This document shows, one piece after another, positions 1 to 6,377 of a DNA stretch of 7,306 nucleotides. Source of the stretch: an uncultured Clostridia bacterium (GTDB lineage Bacteria > Bacillota > Clostridia > Oscillospirales > Ruminococcaceae); NCBI GenBank assembly GCA_947175655.1, contig CAMWNQ010000087.1, positions 1-7,306 of the forward strand, in the 5' to 3' direction. A program made the position numbers and the translations under genes. Position 1 is the first letter of the stretch; each line of letters opens with the position of its first letter. Under the pieces are notes generated by a model. It had not been told where the DNA came from, searched no databases, and worked only from the letters and a program-made list of their open reading frames with translations.

Positions 1-36
1 TTTTCATATTTTTATTATACCATGCTTGTCAAGATT

Positions 37-65
37 TTGAAAATTGATTTCCGTGTTTGTAAAAT
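37..65 (+). promoter_or_regulatory. Candidate sigma-A promoter of the SNase-like lipoprotein gene
   Basis: TTGAAA (37-42) and TAAAAT (60-65) are separated by 17 bases. The predicted transcript would start near 72, leaving a very short leader that begins almost at the ribosome site AGGAAAG (71-77). A second possible -10, TATTAT at 13-18, would give a longer leader, but its -35 lies outside the window. This call rests on sequence match alone, and such matches are common in AT-rich DNA. Confidence 0.3.
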
Positions 66-239
66 ATTAAAGGAAAGTTGATTATTTATGAAAATCAACC
101 TAAAATTTGTTCTTGCAAGAGTTATGGCAGTTTGTATGCTTACTGCTGTAACAGGTTGTAGGGACAAAAAAAGCAACAATAATTTAACGTATCGTTTTCT
201 AAGAATAATACAAAAAATGAAGTTACGATGCAGCCCTTG

Positions 240-735
240 CAATTGAATATCAATAATTGTACTGTAGGCGAATTTAGAAGTAATATTGTTTCAGGTCAAC
301 TTTATGAAGCTAATTTTGACGAATTAAGAACAGCAGATACTTATCGTCTCAATTGCTACAGCACCATTGATAGAACCGATACAATAAGTCTTATCGGCAT
401 GGTTTCTCCGAATAACAAAACAGAAGAAGGCAGGGAAATAACAAATATTCTGAAAGATAAGTTTCAGAAAGGCGATAAAGTATTTGTAGAATTTGAAGGC
501 AAATGTTATGATGACTATACAGATTTTTAAAGTTTAGATTTTCTTTGTTATGTGTATTATTATAAAACTTCGGAAGATGAAATCAATGGTACTCTTACGC
601 TTTTGCAGGACTAGTTACTGATTAATGGTTATGCGAATGTTAAAAATGATTTCTCAGATAAATATAAAAAGTATACTGACCATTTTAAAGAGCTTGCCGA
701 CTGGCTTCAAAAAAACGTGTTGGCTTATGGGAAAG
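240..735 (+). repeat. Tandem repeat unit 1 (degenerate SNase-like domain)
   Basis: This is the first of two homologous units, recognisable at DNA level around AATGGTACTCTTAC (585-598), which recurs in unit 2. It carries the TAA and TAG stops and has lost the Arg before LCYVYYY, so it is the more decayed copy. Confidence 0.6.
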
Positions 736-799
736 TGATATATTTGACAGAATATCCACAACAGAAACGACTTTCGAAAATGAAAATATCATCAGTATA

Positions 800-1290
800 G
801 TACCTCCCGATAAATTTAGTCTTGATGATTTTACTATATGTCAGGAAAGTGGTGAAATTAAATCCAAAGAACTCTATGAAGCTGAGTTTGTAAGGTTAAA
901 AACAATAAATACTTATACTGTAAGACTTACTCTTATCAACGGCAGAACTAGAACAATATGTCTGATTGATGTAGACTCTCCGAATGGACACAACGAAATA
1001 GAAGACATTATAAAGAACAAGTTTAATGATGGTGATAAATTGTTTTTAAAATTTGACGAAGATTTTTCTGATATAAATTCACGGCTTCTTTGTTATGTAT
1101 ATTACTATGAAACTCCAAAAGATGAAAGTAATGGTACTCTTACACTTTTACAGGACTGGTTAATTGTAAACGGATATGTGAAAAATGTAAATTATCCGCC
1201 AAATGAAAAGTTTAAGGAGCATTTTGCAGAACTTGCAGAGTTGGCATCTAAAAATAAAACAGGTCTGTGGAACGGTTATTACGGCAATAA
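800..1290 (+). repeat. Tandem repeat unit 2 (SNase-like domain, open frame)
   Basis: This second unit reads open from about 716 to the TAA at 1301-1303. It keeps DGDKLFLKFDE, the SRLLCYVYYY strand and a GLW ending, matching the C-terminal half of SNase folds. It aligns along its length with unit 1, which points to an internal duplication before decay. Confidence 0.6.
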
Positions 1291-1339
1291 AATTAAAGAA
1301 TAAACAACAGCACAGGCAAAAACGTCGTAGCAGTAGTTT

Positions 1340-1368
1340 TTGTGAAAATAAACGTTAAGAAATAATTT
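1340..1368 (+). promoter_or_regulatory. Candidate promoter of the zinc-ribbon membrane protein gene
   Basis: TTGTGA (1340-1345) and TAATTT (1363-1368) lie 17 bases apart, about 50 bases before the ATG at 1419. The match is moderate and no other evidence supports it. Confidence 0.25.
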
Positions 1369-1418
1369 ATATACGTTTTGGGATATACCCATACGAGTTA
1401 TAAAAGGATGATATTATT

Positions 1419-1928
1419 ATGAATGAAAAAGATTTTACAAATCCAATAATAGTTACCTGCAAATTCTGTGGTTCAGAACTCTCAAATAACAGCAGATTTT
1501 GCTCATCGTGCGGTAAATCTGCTGTTTTGCAAAATGAATCTCCACCGAAAAAAAGCCTGAAAGGTTCTGCTTCAGTAGTCTTTATGATTATTTCTGTAGT
1601 TTTAACATTAGTATTTTTTATAACATCATTACATGGTAAACTTTCTTTGTCAATGTTACTTTTGTATTCTCTTATTTGTGGATTTTTAACTGGTGGTATT
1701 ATTCCCGGTTTTTTGCATTTTGGTGCTATTTTAACAAAAACCATTGAAATAGCCAAAGCATTAATCTCAAATCTAATATATATTCCGGTTATAGGATGGG
1801 TAATTATTATTGTTTTTTGTGCTTATATTCCATGTTTTTGTATTGGTATTCCATGCTTTGCAGGCTGGATATTTATGCTGTACGATTTTATTAAGTTCAT
1901 GAAAGAATACAGGCAAAAAAATAAATAA
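1419..1928 (+). CDS. Small membrane protein with N-terminal zinc ribbon, function unknown
   Basis: This intact 169-residue protein starts at an ATG with AAAGGATG about nine bases upstream. Residues 14-31 form a zinc ribbon, C14-x2-C17-x10-C28-x2-C31 (CKFCG and CSSCG), followed by a polar Pro/Lys linker near 39-48. The rest is strongly hydrophobic: probable membrane segments lie near 50-70, 76-104 and 118-157, the last long enough for two passes and rich in Cys, Pro and Gly. The C-terminus is basic (KEYRQKNK). Zinc-ribbon-plus-membrane proteins of this kind are common in clostridia and usually uncharacterised; I do not recognise a specific family. The ribbon is probably cytoplasmic, but this is inference. 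The gene stands alone: a broken lipoprotein gene lies 115 bases upstream and debris lies downstream. It is the only clearly intact gene in the left 4.2 kb, so it may still be under selection. Confidence 0.8.
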   Translation: MNEKDFTNPIIVTCKFCGSELSNNSRFCSSCGKSAVLQNESPPKKSLKGSASVVFMIISVVLTLVFFITSLHGKLSLSMLLLYSLICGFLTGGIIPGFLHFGAILTKTIEIAKALISNLIYIPVIGWVIIIVFCAYIPCFCIGIPCFAGWIFMLYDFIKFMKEYRQKNK

Positions 1929-2159
1929 GTATACATATATGTGAATAAATAATAAAAGTATAAGTTTGTATCAGACGAAATACAGAGAGTGCCAGTAAGA
2001 ATCACTGAGTAGCACCCACATAGCACTCAGACTGACCATAAACAGCGAATACAAATATTATAGGTTATCAAAGAGATAATTTATACCCCGAAAGTCAACG
2101 CATTTTCGGTGTTTTCAGGACTTATGTTGTTTGTTTGGTCAACTGATAAAAACTTATAT

Positions 2160-2197
2160 AACCGTTGTGTGTTTCTGCATAGCGGTTTATTTTTTTT
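2160..2197 (+). terminator. Rho-independent terminator
   Basis: AACCGTTGTG (2160-2169) pairs with CATAGCGGTT (2178-2187) over ten positions, two of them G-U, around an eight-base loop. A T-rich tract (TTTATTTTTTTT, 2186-2197) follows directly. This is a good plus-strand intrinsic terminator. The nearest upstream gene ends 231 bases earlier at 1928, so it ends either that transcript with a long tail or an unrecognised small RNA. Confidence 0.55.
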
Positions 2198-2210
2198 AGA
2201 AGAGGACACA

Positions 2211-2549
2211 ATGTCATTTAAATTCTGTAAATTCAATTCACTCAGAAAACCATATTGAAAAAGTTTTGTCAATATATGATTATTGATAACAATCTTTACA
2301 GCGATAAGCAAGATTTTAAAGGAAAGTTTGTCAGACATAAGGTGATAACCGTAAAGAAAATACGCAAAACAATATTAAAATATTTATTTATGTTCTTGAT
2401 GATGAATGTTTCGTATCACTAGATACAACAAAAAAAACGAGCTGAATAAAGGAATAGTGAATGGTATTGGAGATAACTGGATAAACGGTAAACTATTGTC
2501 ATTAAAATTTTATAGCAAATTATTTTGTTCAATTATAATATAAATAAAA
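2211..2549 (+). pseudogene. Possible decayed gene remnant, family unknown
   Basis: Short plus-strand pieces in different frames look more coding-like than chance. An AGAGG-preceded ATG at 2211 gives only 14 residues. Frame 2 is open over about 2231-2430 (MIIDNNLYSDKQ from 2276). Frame 1 is open over 2341-2445 (IFIYVLDDECFVSLD). Frame 3 continues to a TAA at about 2547-2549 (IVNGIGDNWINGKLLS). The last two pieces would join through a one-base shift in an A8 run (2430-2437). I do not recognise the family, and the whole could still be coincidence in AT-rich DNA. Confidence 0.3.
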
Positions 2550-2667
2550 TGAAGAAAAATTGAATATAAAACAAAGTCTGAAATGAAAAAATCTGTTCCT
2601 AACTTTATAGTATATGTATTATATTGTATGTACTGAAAATTTACAGAGAGTTTAAGAAGTGAACATA

Positions 2668-2853
2668 ATGAAAATATTTGAAATAATTGGTAAAGGTTTT
2701 TTTAAAACTTTAACAGGAAAATATCAGAATATATTTGTTGACTGCCTTAAAATTATCTATATTTCCTATCGTACCGAGTTCTCTGACGGTGTAGATAAGG
2801 AGATTTTAGTAGCATGGATAACAGATTACTTTAACAAGAAGATGTACCAATAG
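2668..2853 (+). pseudogene. Truncated N-terminus of a Wadjet JetA-like protein
   Basis: The ATG at 2668, with AAGAAG a few bases upstream, gives 61 residues; an in-frame GTG at 2659 would add three. The sequence MKIFEIIGKGFF, KYQNIFVDCLKIIY, then GVDKEILV, ITDYF resembles from memory the opening winged-helix region of JetA-family proteins (DUF5716). In Wadjet, JetA is the kleisin-like subunit of an SMC-type complex that recognises and, with JetD, cuts plasmid DNA. The frame is cut by an IS element: its last codons and TAG stop lie in the IS left end, so this is a fragment of a protein normally several hundred residues long. Removing the IS does not restore the frame, because TAA follows within four codons (3664-3666). 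So there is at least one further lesion. No SMC (JetC), JetB or JetD is visible downstream. Family assignment is moderate and rests on pattern only. Confidence 0.45.
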
Positions 2854-2856
2854 CTT
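2847..2856 (+). repeat. IS left terminal inverted repeat
   Basis: CCAATAGCTT matches the right end allowing one extra G there. The TAG at 2851-2853 within it ends the JetA-like frame. Confidence 0.65.
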
Positions 2857-2883
2857 GTAATTAATAAAAAAATGTAGTATAAT
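2855..2883 (+). promoter_or_regulatory. Transposase promoter inside the IS left end
   Basis: TTGTAA (2855-2860) and a perfect TATAAT (2878-2883) are spaced by 17 bases, just inside the left end where IS5-type elements drive their transposase. It may still fire to the right and give stray transcription through the debris. Confidence 0.5.
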
Positions 2884-2890
2884 AGTAAAT

Positions 2891-3645
2891 AAAAGAAAAG
2901 CGTATGATACAGACTTAACAGATGAACGATGGAAATTAATAGAACTGTTAATGTGGAAGTCAGGCAATAAGAGTAATTGGGAAAAAAGTAATTAATAAAT
3001 GCAAGTGATGTTCCTTGTTGACAGTGGTTGCAAATGTAGACAATTGTCGCATGATTTTTCATCATATACAACTGTTCTTAATTTTTACAGGAAAGCAGTC
3101 AGGGAAGAACGGTGGGATAAAATTGCAAAAATGTTTGTTTGATAAAGAAACAAATGGAAAAAAGTGATAATCCGACATATGCCTTGATAGATTCATAGAG
3201 TGTAAAAAAACAATATATAAAAGCGAAAAATGCGAATTTGACGGAGAAAAAACGAAAGGATAGAAGCGGTACATAGTTACGGATACTATGGGAAATTGTC
3301 TTGCAGTCCATATGCACGTTGCAAATATACATGATACAAAAGGAGGAGTATTCACTTTTGAAAAAGCACTTTTTTATTATCCATCAATCATTGGAGTCTA
3401 TACTGATAATGTTTACAGAAAATACTTTAAAAATACTTTTGAAAAATTTTATAATATAAAGGTGGATATTTCAAAAAGACTTGAATCCAACTTTAAAGTT
3501 ATGCCTAAACGTTGGAAAGTCAAACGCACTTTTTTCATGGTTATACCATTTCAGACACTTATCAAAAGACTATGAAATCAGAACTATTTATGTTGAAACT
3601 ATGGTTATTATTTTTCATCTTCACACTTTGCTTAAACGCTTTTAA
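2891..3645 (+). pseudogene. Dead IS5-family (IS427-like) DDE transposase
   Basis: Pieces in changing frames follow the order of this transposase family. At 2897-2995 is the N-terminal AYDTDLTDERWKLIELL. At 3029-3142 is a piece matching the usual HDFPPYTTVY region (LSHDFSSYTTVLNFYRKAV). At 3169-3210 is ALIDS-stop-SVKK, where a TAG replaces the Gln of IDSQSVK; that Asp is the first catalytic acid. At 3255-3575 is KG-stop-KRYIVTDT, then LAVHMHVANIHDTKGG, then YTDNVYRK (second Asp). A final shifted piece runs HLSKDYEIR to LLKRF and the TAA at 3643-3645. The catalytic Glu of the usual WVVERTF is Lys here (WKVKRTF). No ATG start remains. With at least three frameshifts, two stops and the lost Glu, it is inactive. 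Confidence 0.8.
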
Positions 3646-3654
3646 GCCTATTGG
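3644..3654 (-). repeat. IS right terminal inverted repeat
   Basis: AAGCCTATTGG is the reverse complement of CCAATAGGCTT, mirroring the left end. TA follows at 3655-3656. Confidence 0.65.
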
Positions 3655-3662
3655 TACATGTT

Positions 3663-4013
3663 CTAAACAAAAAGCGAAAAAATAAGGTTATTGATAATTT
3701 TGAATTTAATGATATAGATGATACAGATTCCATGGAGAATATATAATGAGTATTTCGCTTAATGTCATTTATTGTCTTTTTTGTGAAGCTAATATTTCTG
3801 TATGGAGTGAGATGATAGAAAAATTAAGAGATTTTTCTCTTTTTGTTCTCACATTATACCAGACAAAATAGAATACTACAATAAGTATGGTTATTTTTCG
3901 TGTTATACACTTGTAGAAAAAATGATGATGTTATTTTACTCAAGAAAAATGTAGAAATCTATTATGTAGCCATTCAATTATCCTTAACAGAATTACTTGT
4001 TGAATTAGAGTAA
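3663..4013 (+). pseudogene. Frameshifted coding remnants downstream of the IS, family unknown
   Basis: Frame 3 reads open from the IS end to a TAA at 3744-3746 with a charged tail (NKVIDNFEFNDIDDTDSMEN). That could be the C-terminus of the interrupted JetA-like gene after internal loss, but I cannot confirm it. An ATG at 3746 overlaps this stop (TAATG), a coupling typical of operons, and gives 41 residues (MSISLNVIYCLF) to a TAG at 3869-3871. Frame 1 (3811-3954) continues with HIIPDKIEYYNKYGYFSCYT. Frame 3 then takes over through an A-run near 3945-3949 and ends YVAIQLSLTELLVELE at 4011-4013. Joined, the last three would make a protein of roughly 90 residues. I do not recognise it, and it does not look like JetB (DUF4194). 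Confidence 0.35.
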
Positions 4014-4167
4014 CCAGTCATTATAAATGCTGGGTAATTGTAAAGTAAATTAAAATCAATTTAAAAATATTTATTTTGAATTTCAATATAAACTACTTCT
4101 TAGATCCTCTTACCATAGCTTTCATATTGATTATAAAATAAAGAAGTCAAAAATATGTTGATTTTGA

Positions 4168-4217
4168 CAAGATTATTTATTATGGTTAGGGGCTTATCAC
4201 TGAAACCTACAATCTTG
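4168..4217. repeat. Nested inverted repeat upstream of the helicase gene
   Basis: CAAGATT (4168-4174) is repeated inverted as AATCTTG (4211-4217). Inside, GGTT (4184-4187) mirrors AACC (4204-4207) around a 16-base loop. It could be an operator, a leader RNA structure or a relic of a mobile-element end. It sits next to the possible TATAAT at 4235, so control of the operon is plausible but unproven. Confidence 0.35.
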
Positions 4218-4280
4218 AAAAGGTCATCTCACAATATAATATTTTGAAGTTAAAGAAAAATAAAAGAATGTAAGTAAAAA

Positions 4281-4285
4281 AGGAG
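4281..4285 (+). promoter_or_regulatory. Ribosome binding site of the helicase gene
   Basis: AGGAG, preceded by an A-run, lies ten bases before the ATG at 4296 and fixes that start. Confidence 0.75.
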
Positions 4286-4295
4286 AAATTAAGCA

Positions 4296-6377
4296 ATGAA
4301 TCAAGAAATATATATACAGGCATTGAAAGCAATTCAAAGTATTTATGGTGAGGATGCTGTGTTTCGTGAAGGACAATATGAAGCAATAGAAGCAACACTC
4401 ACTCATCACAGAACACTGGTTGTTCAGAAGACCGGATGGGGAAAAAGTCTTGTATATTTTGTATGTACACAAATTCAGAGAAAACTCGGAAAAGGACTTA
4501 CTATTGTTGTTAGTCCTTTGTTGGTTCTGATGGAAAATCAGCTTCAGGCTGCTAATAAACTTGGACTTCATTGTGCTGTATTGAACAGTAAAACAAAGGA
4601 TAAACGAAATGAACATCTCTCTGAAATGAAGGCAGGGACTCTAGATCTTGTATTAATCACACCAGAAACACTTTTTACTGATGAAATTCAAAGTGCTTTA
4701 TCACAAGTTAAAATTGGTCTATTTGTAATCGACGAAGTTCATTGTATTTCTGATTGGGGACATGATTTTCGTTTGGAATACACTCGTTTGAATCGTGTTA
4801 TAAAAAGAATACCACAAATAGTTCCCGTACTTGGAACAACTGCAACAGCCAATGAACGTGTTATTGAAGATTTGAAAAAACAGTTTGGCGATTCTGTATA
4901 TGTATCACGTGGGGAACTCATGCGTCGTTCTCTATCAATTCAAATATTACATCTATCTACTTCAGCAGAACGATATGCATGGATTCTGCAAAATATTTCG
5001 AATCTTCCTGGTAGTGGCATTATTTATTGTTTGACACAAAGAGATTGTGAACAATTAGCATATTTTCTAAAAGATAATGGCATATATGCACAGGCATATC
5101 ATTCTGGCATGAGTCAGCAGGACACAAATCAAGCTGAGCATATGTTACAAAATAATCAGATAAAAGTACTTGTTTCAACCATTAAGCTTGGAATGGGTTA
5201 CGATAAAGAAGATATTTCATTTGTTATTCATTATCAGCAGCCATCAAACGTTGTTGCATATTATCAGCAGATTGGACGTGCAGGAAGAAATATTGACCGT
5301 GCATATACATTCCTTATGTGTGGTAATGAAGACAAAGCAATTCAGGATTATTTTATAGAAACAGCATTTCCTTCAGAAACTGAAGCAAAAGATATTTATA
5401 ATGTGATATTTAATCATTCAGATTGTGGTATTACAGCAAAAAAAATAGAAGGTTATGTCAACATCAGAAAGAATCGAGTAGATAAAGCATTGATGTTTTT
5501 ATGTAATGAGGAAATAATATGGAAGGATGAAAACAAATATTATTATCCTACACCGCATAAATTTCACTATAACAGGGAGCATTATGAGCAAATCAAAGCT
5601 ATACGTTATCGTGAACAAAAGCAGATGCAGGAGATTACAAAAACAAATATGTGTATCAGCAGATTTGTTGTAAACTGTTTGGATGATCAGACTGCTGAAA
5701 ATTGTGGAATTTGTCGCAATTGTCTGGGATATGACGAATATCCCGCAGTTCCAGATGAGATGTTCATAAAAACTGCACAAATGTACCTTGAACAATTACA
5801 GATTCCAATTGAACCAAGAAAGCAGTGGCCGGATAAGGAAGAATTTACAGGTAGTGCGAAAATTGCTGTACCAAACGAAACAGGAATTTGTTTGTCAAAA
5901 TACGGAGATTCAGGATATGGAATGCTTGTTAAAATAGGAAAATATAGAACTTCTCTCGGATTCTGTACAGAACTTATTGAAAAGTCAGCAGAAGTGCTAC
6001 GTCCCATAATCGCAGAGAAGCAGATTAATGCCATTACGTGTGTTCCATCACTCCGTAGCAGAATTGTCGTAAATTTTGCTGAACAACTTGCAGAACGCTG
6101 CGGACTTCCGTTTATTTCAATATTAAATAAAAAAGGATATAATAAGCAGCAGAAGGATATGGAAAACAGCATTTATCAGTGTAGAAATGCGTGGAATTCA
6201 TTTTCCTTGCTTCCAAATATTGCAAATATACCAAAACGTGTAATTCTTGTGGATGATATTGTAGATTCTAAATGGACTATGACAGTTTGCGGTTATCTTT
6301 TAACACAGGCAGGTTGTGAAATGGTGTTTCCATTTGCACTTGCAGACAGTTCCGAGAATAGGAGGAAACAAAATTGA
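4296..6377 (+). CDS. RecQ-type helicase fused to a ComF-like phosphoribosyltransferase
   Basis: This intact 693-residue protein should unwind DNA 3'-5' using ATP and carries a second, PRPP-type domain. The helicase core has a Q-motif region (FREGQYEAI, 23-31), Walker A KTGWGKS (45-51), DEVH box (146-149), the RecQ aromatic loop ISDWGHDFR (151-159), GTTATA (180-185), motif V around STIKLGMGYD (294-303) and QQIGRAGR (324-331). A RecQ zinc site follows: C453, then C470-x2-C473-x2-C476, with an extra C461. There is no HRDC domain. From about 540 the protein becomes a type I PRTase like ComFC: CVPSLRSR (582-589), a QQKDMENS...RNAW segment, and a PRPP loop VILVDDIVDSKWT (649-661). The acidic DD (653-654) is kept, but the usual TTGAT is replaced by DSKWT. 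Its stop overlaps the start of a DprA-like gene. A PRTase beside DprA recalls ShosTA, where ShosT is the PRTase toxin; the RecQ fusion adds a DNA sensor or motor. Toxicity and defence are inference. Confidence 0.9.
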   Translation: MNQEIYIQALKAIQSIYGEDAVFREGQYEAIEATLTHHRTLVVQKTGWGKSLVYFVCTQIQRKLGKGLTIVVSPLLVLMENQLQAANKLGLHCAVLNSKTKDKRNEHLSEMKAGTLDLVLITPETLFTDEIQSALSQVKIGLFVIDEVHCISDWGHDFRLEYTRLNRVIKRIPQIVPVLGTTATANERVIEDLKKQFGDSVYVSRGELMRRSLSIQILHLSTSAERYAWILQNISNLPGSGIIYCLTQRDCEQLAYFLKDNGIYAQAYHSGMSQQDTNQAEHMLQNNQIKVLVSTIKLGMGYDKEDISFVIHYQQPSNVVAYYQQIGRAGRNIDRAYTFLMCGNEDKAIQDYFIETAFPSETEAKDIYNVIFNHSDCGITAKKIEGYVNIRKNRVDKALMFLCNEEIIWKDENKYYYPTPHKFHYNREHYEQIKAIRYREQKQMQEITKTNMCISRFVVNCLDDQTAENCGICRNCLGYDEYPAVPDEMFIKTAQMYLEQLQIPIEPRKQWPDKEEFTGSAKIAVPNETGICLSKYGDSGYGMLVKIGKYRTSLGFCTELIEKSAEVLRPIIAEKQINAITCVPSLRSRIVVNFAEQLAERCGLPFISILNKKGYNKQQKDMENSIYQCRNAWNSFSLLPNIANIPKRVILVDDIVDSKWTMTVCGYLLTQAGCEMVFPFALADSSENRRKQN
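6361..6365 (+). promoter_or_regulatory. Ribosome binding site that decides a TTG start
   Basis: GGAGG lies inside the end of the helicase gene, eight bases before the TTG at 6374. No in-frame ATG lies at a suitable distance; the first internal one is ten codons in. This site is the main reason to choose TTG. Confidence 0.75.

Larger units (their letters stand above)
88..1303 (+). pseudogene. Broken lipoprotein gene with two tandem SNase-like (TNase) domains
   Basis: The ATG at 88 follows AGGAAAG and opens a lipoprotein signal peptide: MKINLK, a hydrophobic stretch, then lipobox VTGC with Cys24. Two related domains follow, at about 240-735 and 800-1290. Both show the SNase layout: LYEA.F, then S/C-LI...SP, then GDK(V/L)F(V/L), then LLCYVYYY, NGTLTLLQD, NGY and GLW. 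The best match is the second copy, residues RLLCYVYYY through KNKTGLW. Four lesions break the gene: a frameshift near 178-183, TAA at 528-530, TAG at 612-614 where the other copy has TGG, and a frameshift in an A7 run at 709-715. Catalytic positions of staphylococcal nuclease look lost: the Arg-x8-Glu of its RLLLVDTPE reads ISLIGMVSPN in copy 1 and ICLIDVDSPN in copy 2, and only copy 2 keeps the later Arg. Its intact parent was probably a surface lipoprotein whose domains had a binding rather than nuclease role; that role is inference. The open pieces are 88-246, 183-530 and about 716-1303. Confidence 0.75.
1929..2658. other. 730-base stretch without an intact gene
   Basis: No frame of useful length is convincing here. 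From left to right it holds a weak inverted repeat (CTGAGT 2005-2010, ACTCAG 2025-2030, 14-base loop), a good intrinsic terminator (2160-2197), short out-of-frame coding-like pieces between about 2200 and 2550, and an AT-rich leader before the next gene fragment. An open frame on the minus strand (2338 to 2081) has no recognisable motif, and I treat it as chance. I see no tRNA, CRISPR or IS end. Confidence 0.5.
2847..3654 (+). mobile_element. Degenerate IS5-family insertion sequence (808 bp)
   Basis: The left end CCAATAGCTT (2847-2856) matches the reverse complement of the right end, CCAATAGGCTT (3654 back to 3644), allowing one extra G. Both ends are flanked by TA (2845-2846 and 3655-3656), the short target duplication expected of the IS427-type group. 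About 0.8 kb is also the usual size. It encloses a broken transposase and interrupts the JetA-like fragment. A small hairpin, GCTTAAA CGCT TTTAAGC (3630-3647), overlaps the right end. The element cannot transpose on its own. Confidence 0.75.
4014..4295. other. AT-rich leader of the helicase operon
   Basis: This 282-base gap has no gene. It starts with a hairpin, CCAGTCATT (4014-4022) against AATGCTGG (4026-4033), with one bulged T and a three-base loop but no T-run after it. In the middle is a nested inverted repeat (4168-4217). The best -10 is TATAAT at 4235-4240; TTGAAA at 4215-4220 is only 14 bases upstream, too close for a normal -35. TTGACA at 4164-4169 has no good -10 at 16-18 bases. 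The promoter is therefore not resolved. Confidence 0.4.

Noticed and set aside
178..183. Programmed frameshift in the lipoprotein gene
   Set aside because: No slippery heptamer at the shift itself, and three further lesions downstream make plain decay the simpler reading.
1367..1756. 129-codon minus-strand open frame
   Set aside because: It lies opposite the zinc-ribbon gene, whose plus-strand frame has a good ribosome site, CxxC pairs and membrane segments.
2005..2030. CTGAGT/ACTCAG hairpin as terminator
   Set aside because: Only six pairs, a 14-base loop and no T-tract; weak compared with the terminator at 2160.
2081..2338. 85-codon minus-strand open frame
   Set aside because: No recognisable motif or convincing ribosome site, and it runs across the plus-strand terminator; treated as chance in AT-rich DNA.
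3288..3575. Possible independent 95-residue gene
   Set aside because: Its sequence is the C-terminal half of an IS5-type transposase, and the matching N-terminal pieces lie just upstream in other frames.
4164..4192. TTGACA as -35 of the helicase operon
   Set aside because: The bases 16-18 downstream (TTAGGG, TAGGGG) are not a credible -10.
5687..6172. 161-codon minus-strand open frame
   Set aside because: It is antisense to the conserved helicase-PRTase gene and shows no domain of its own.
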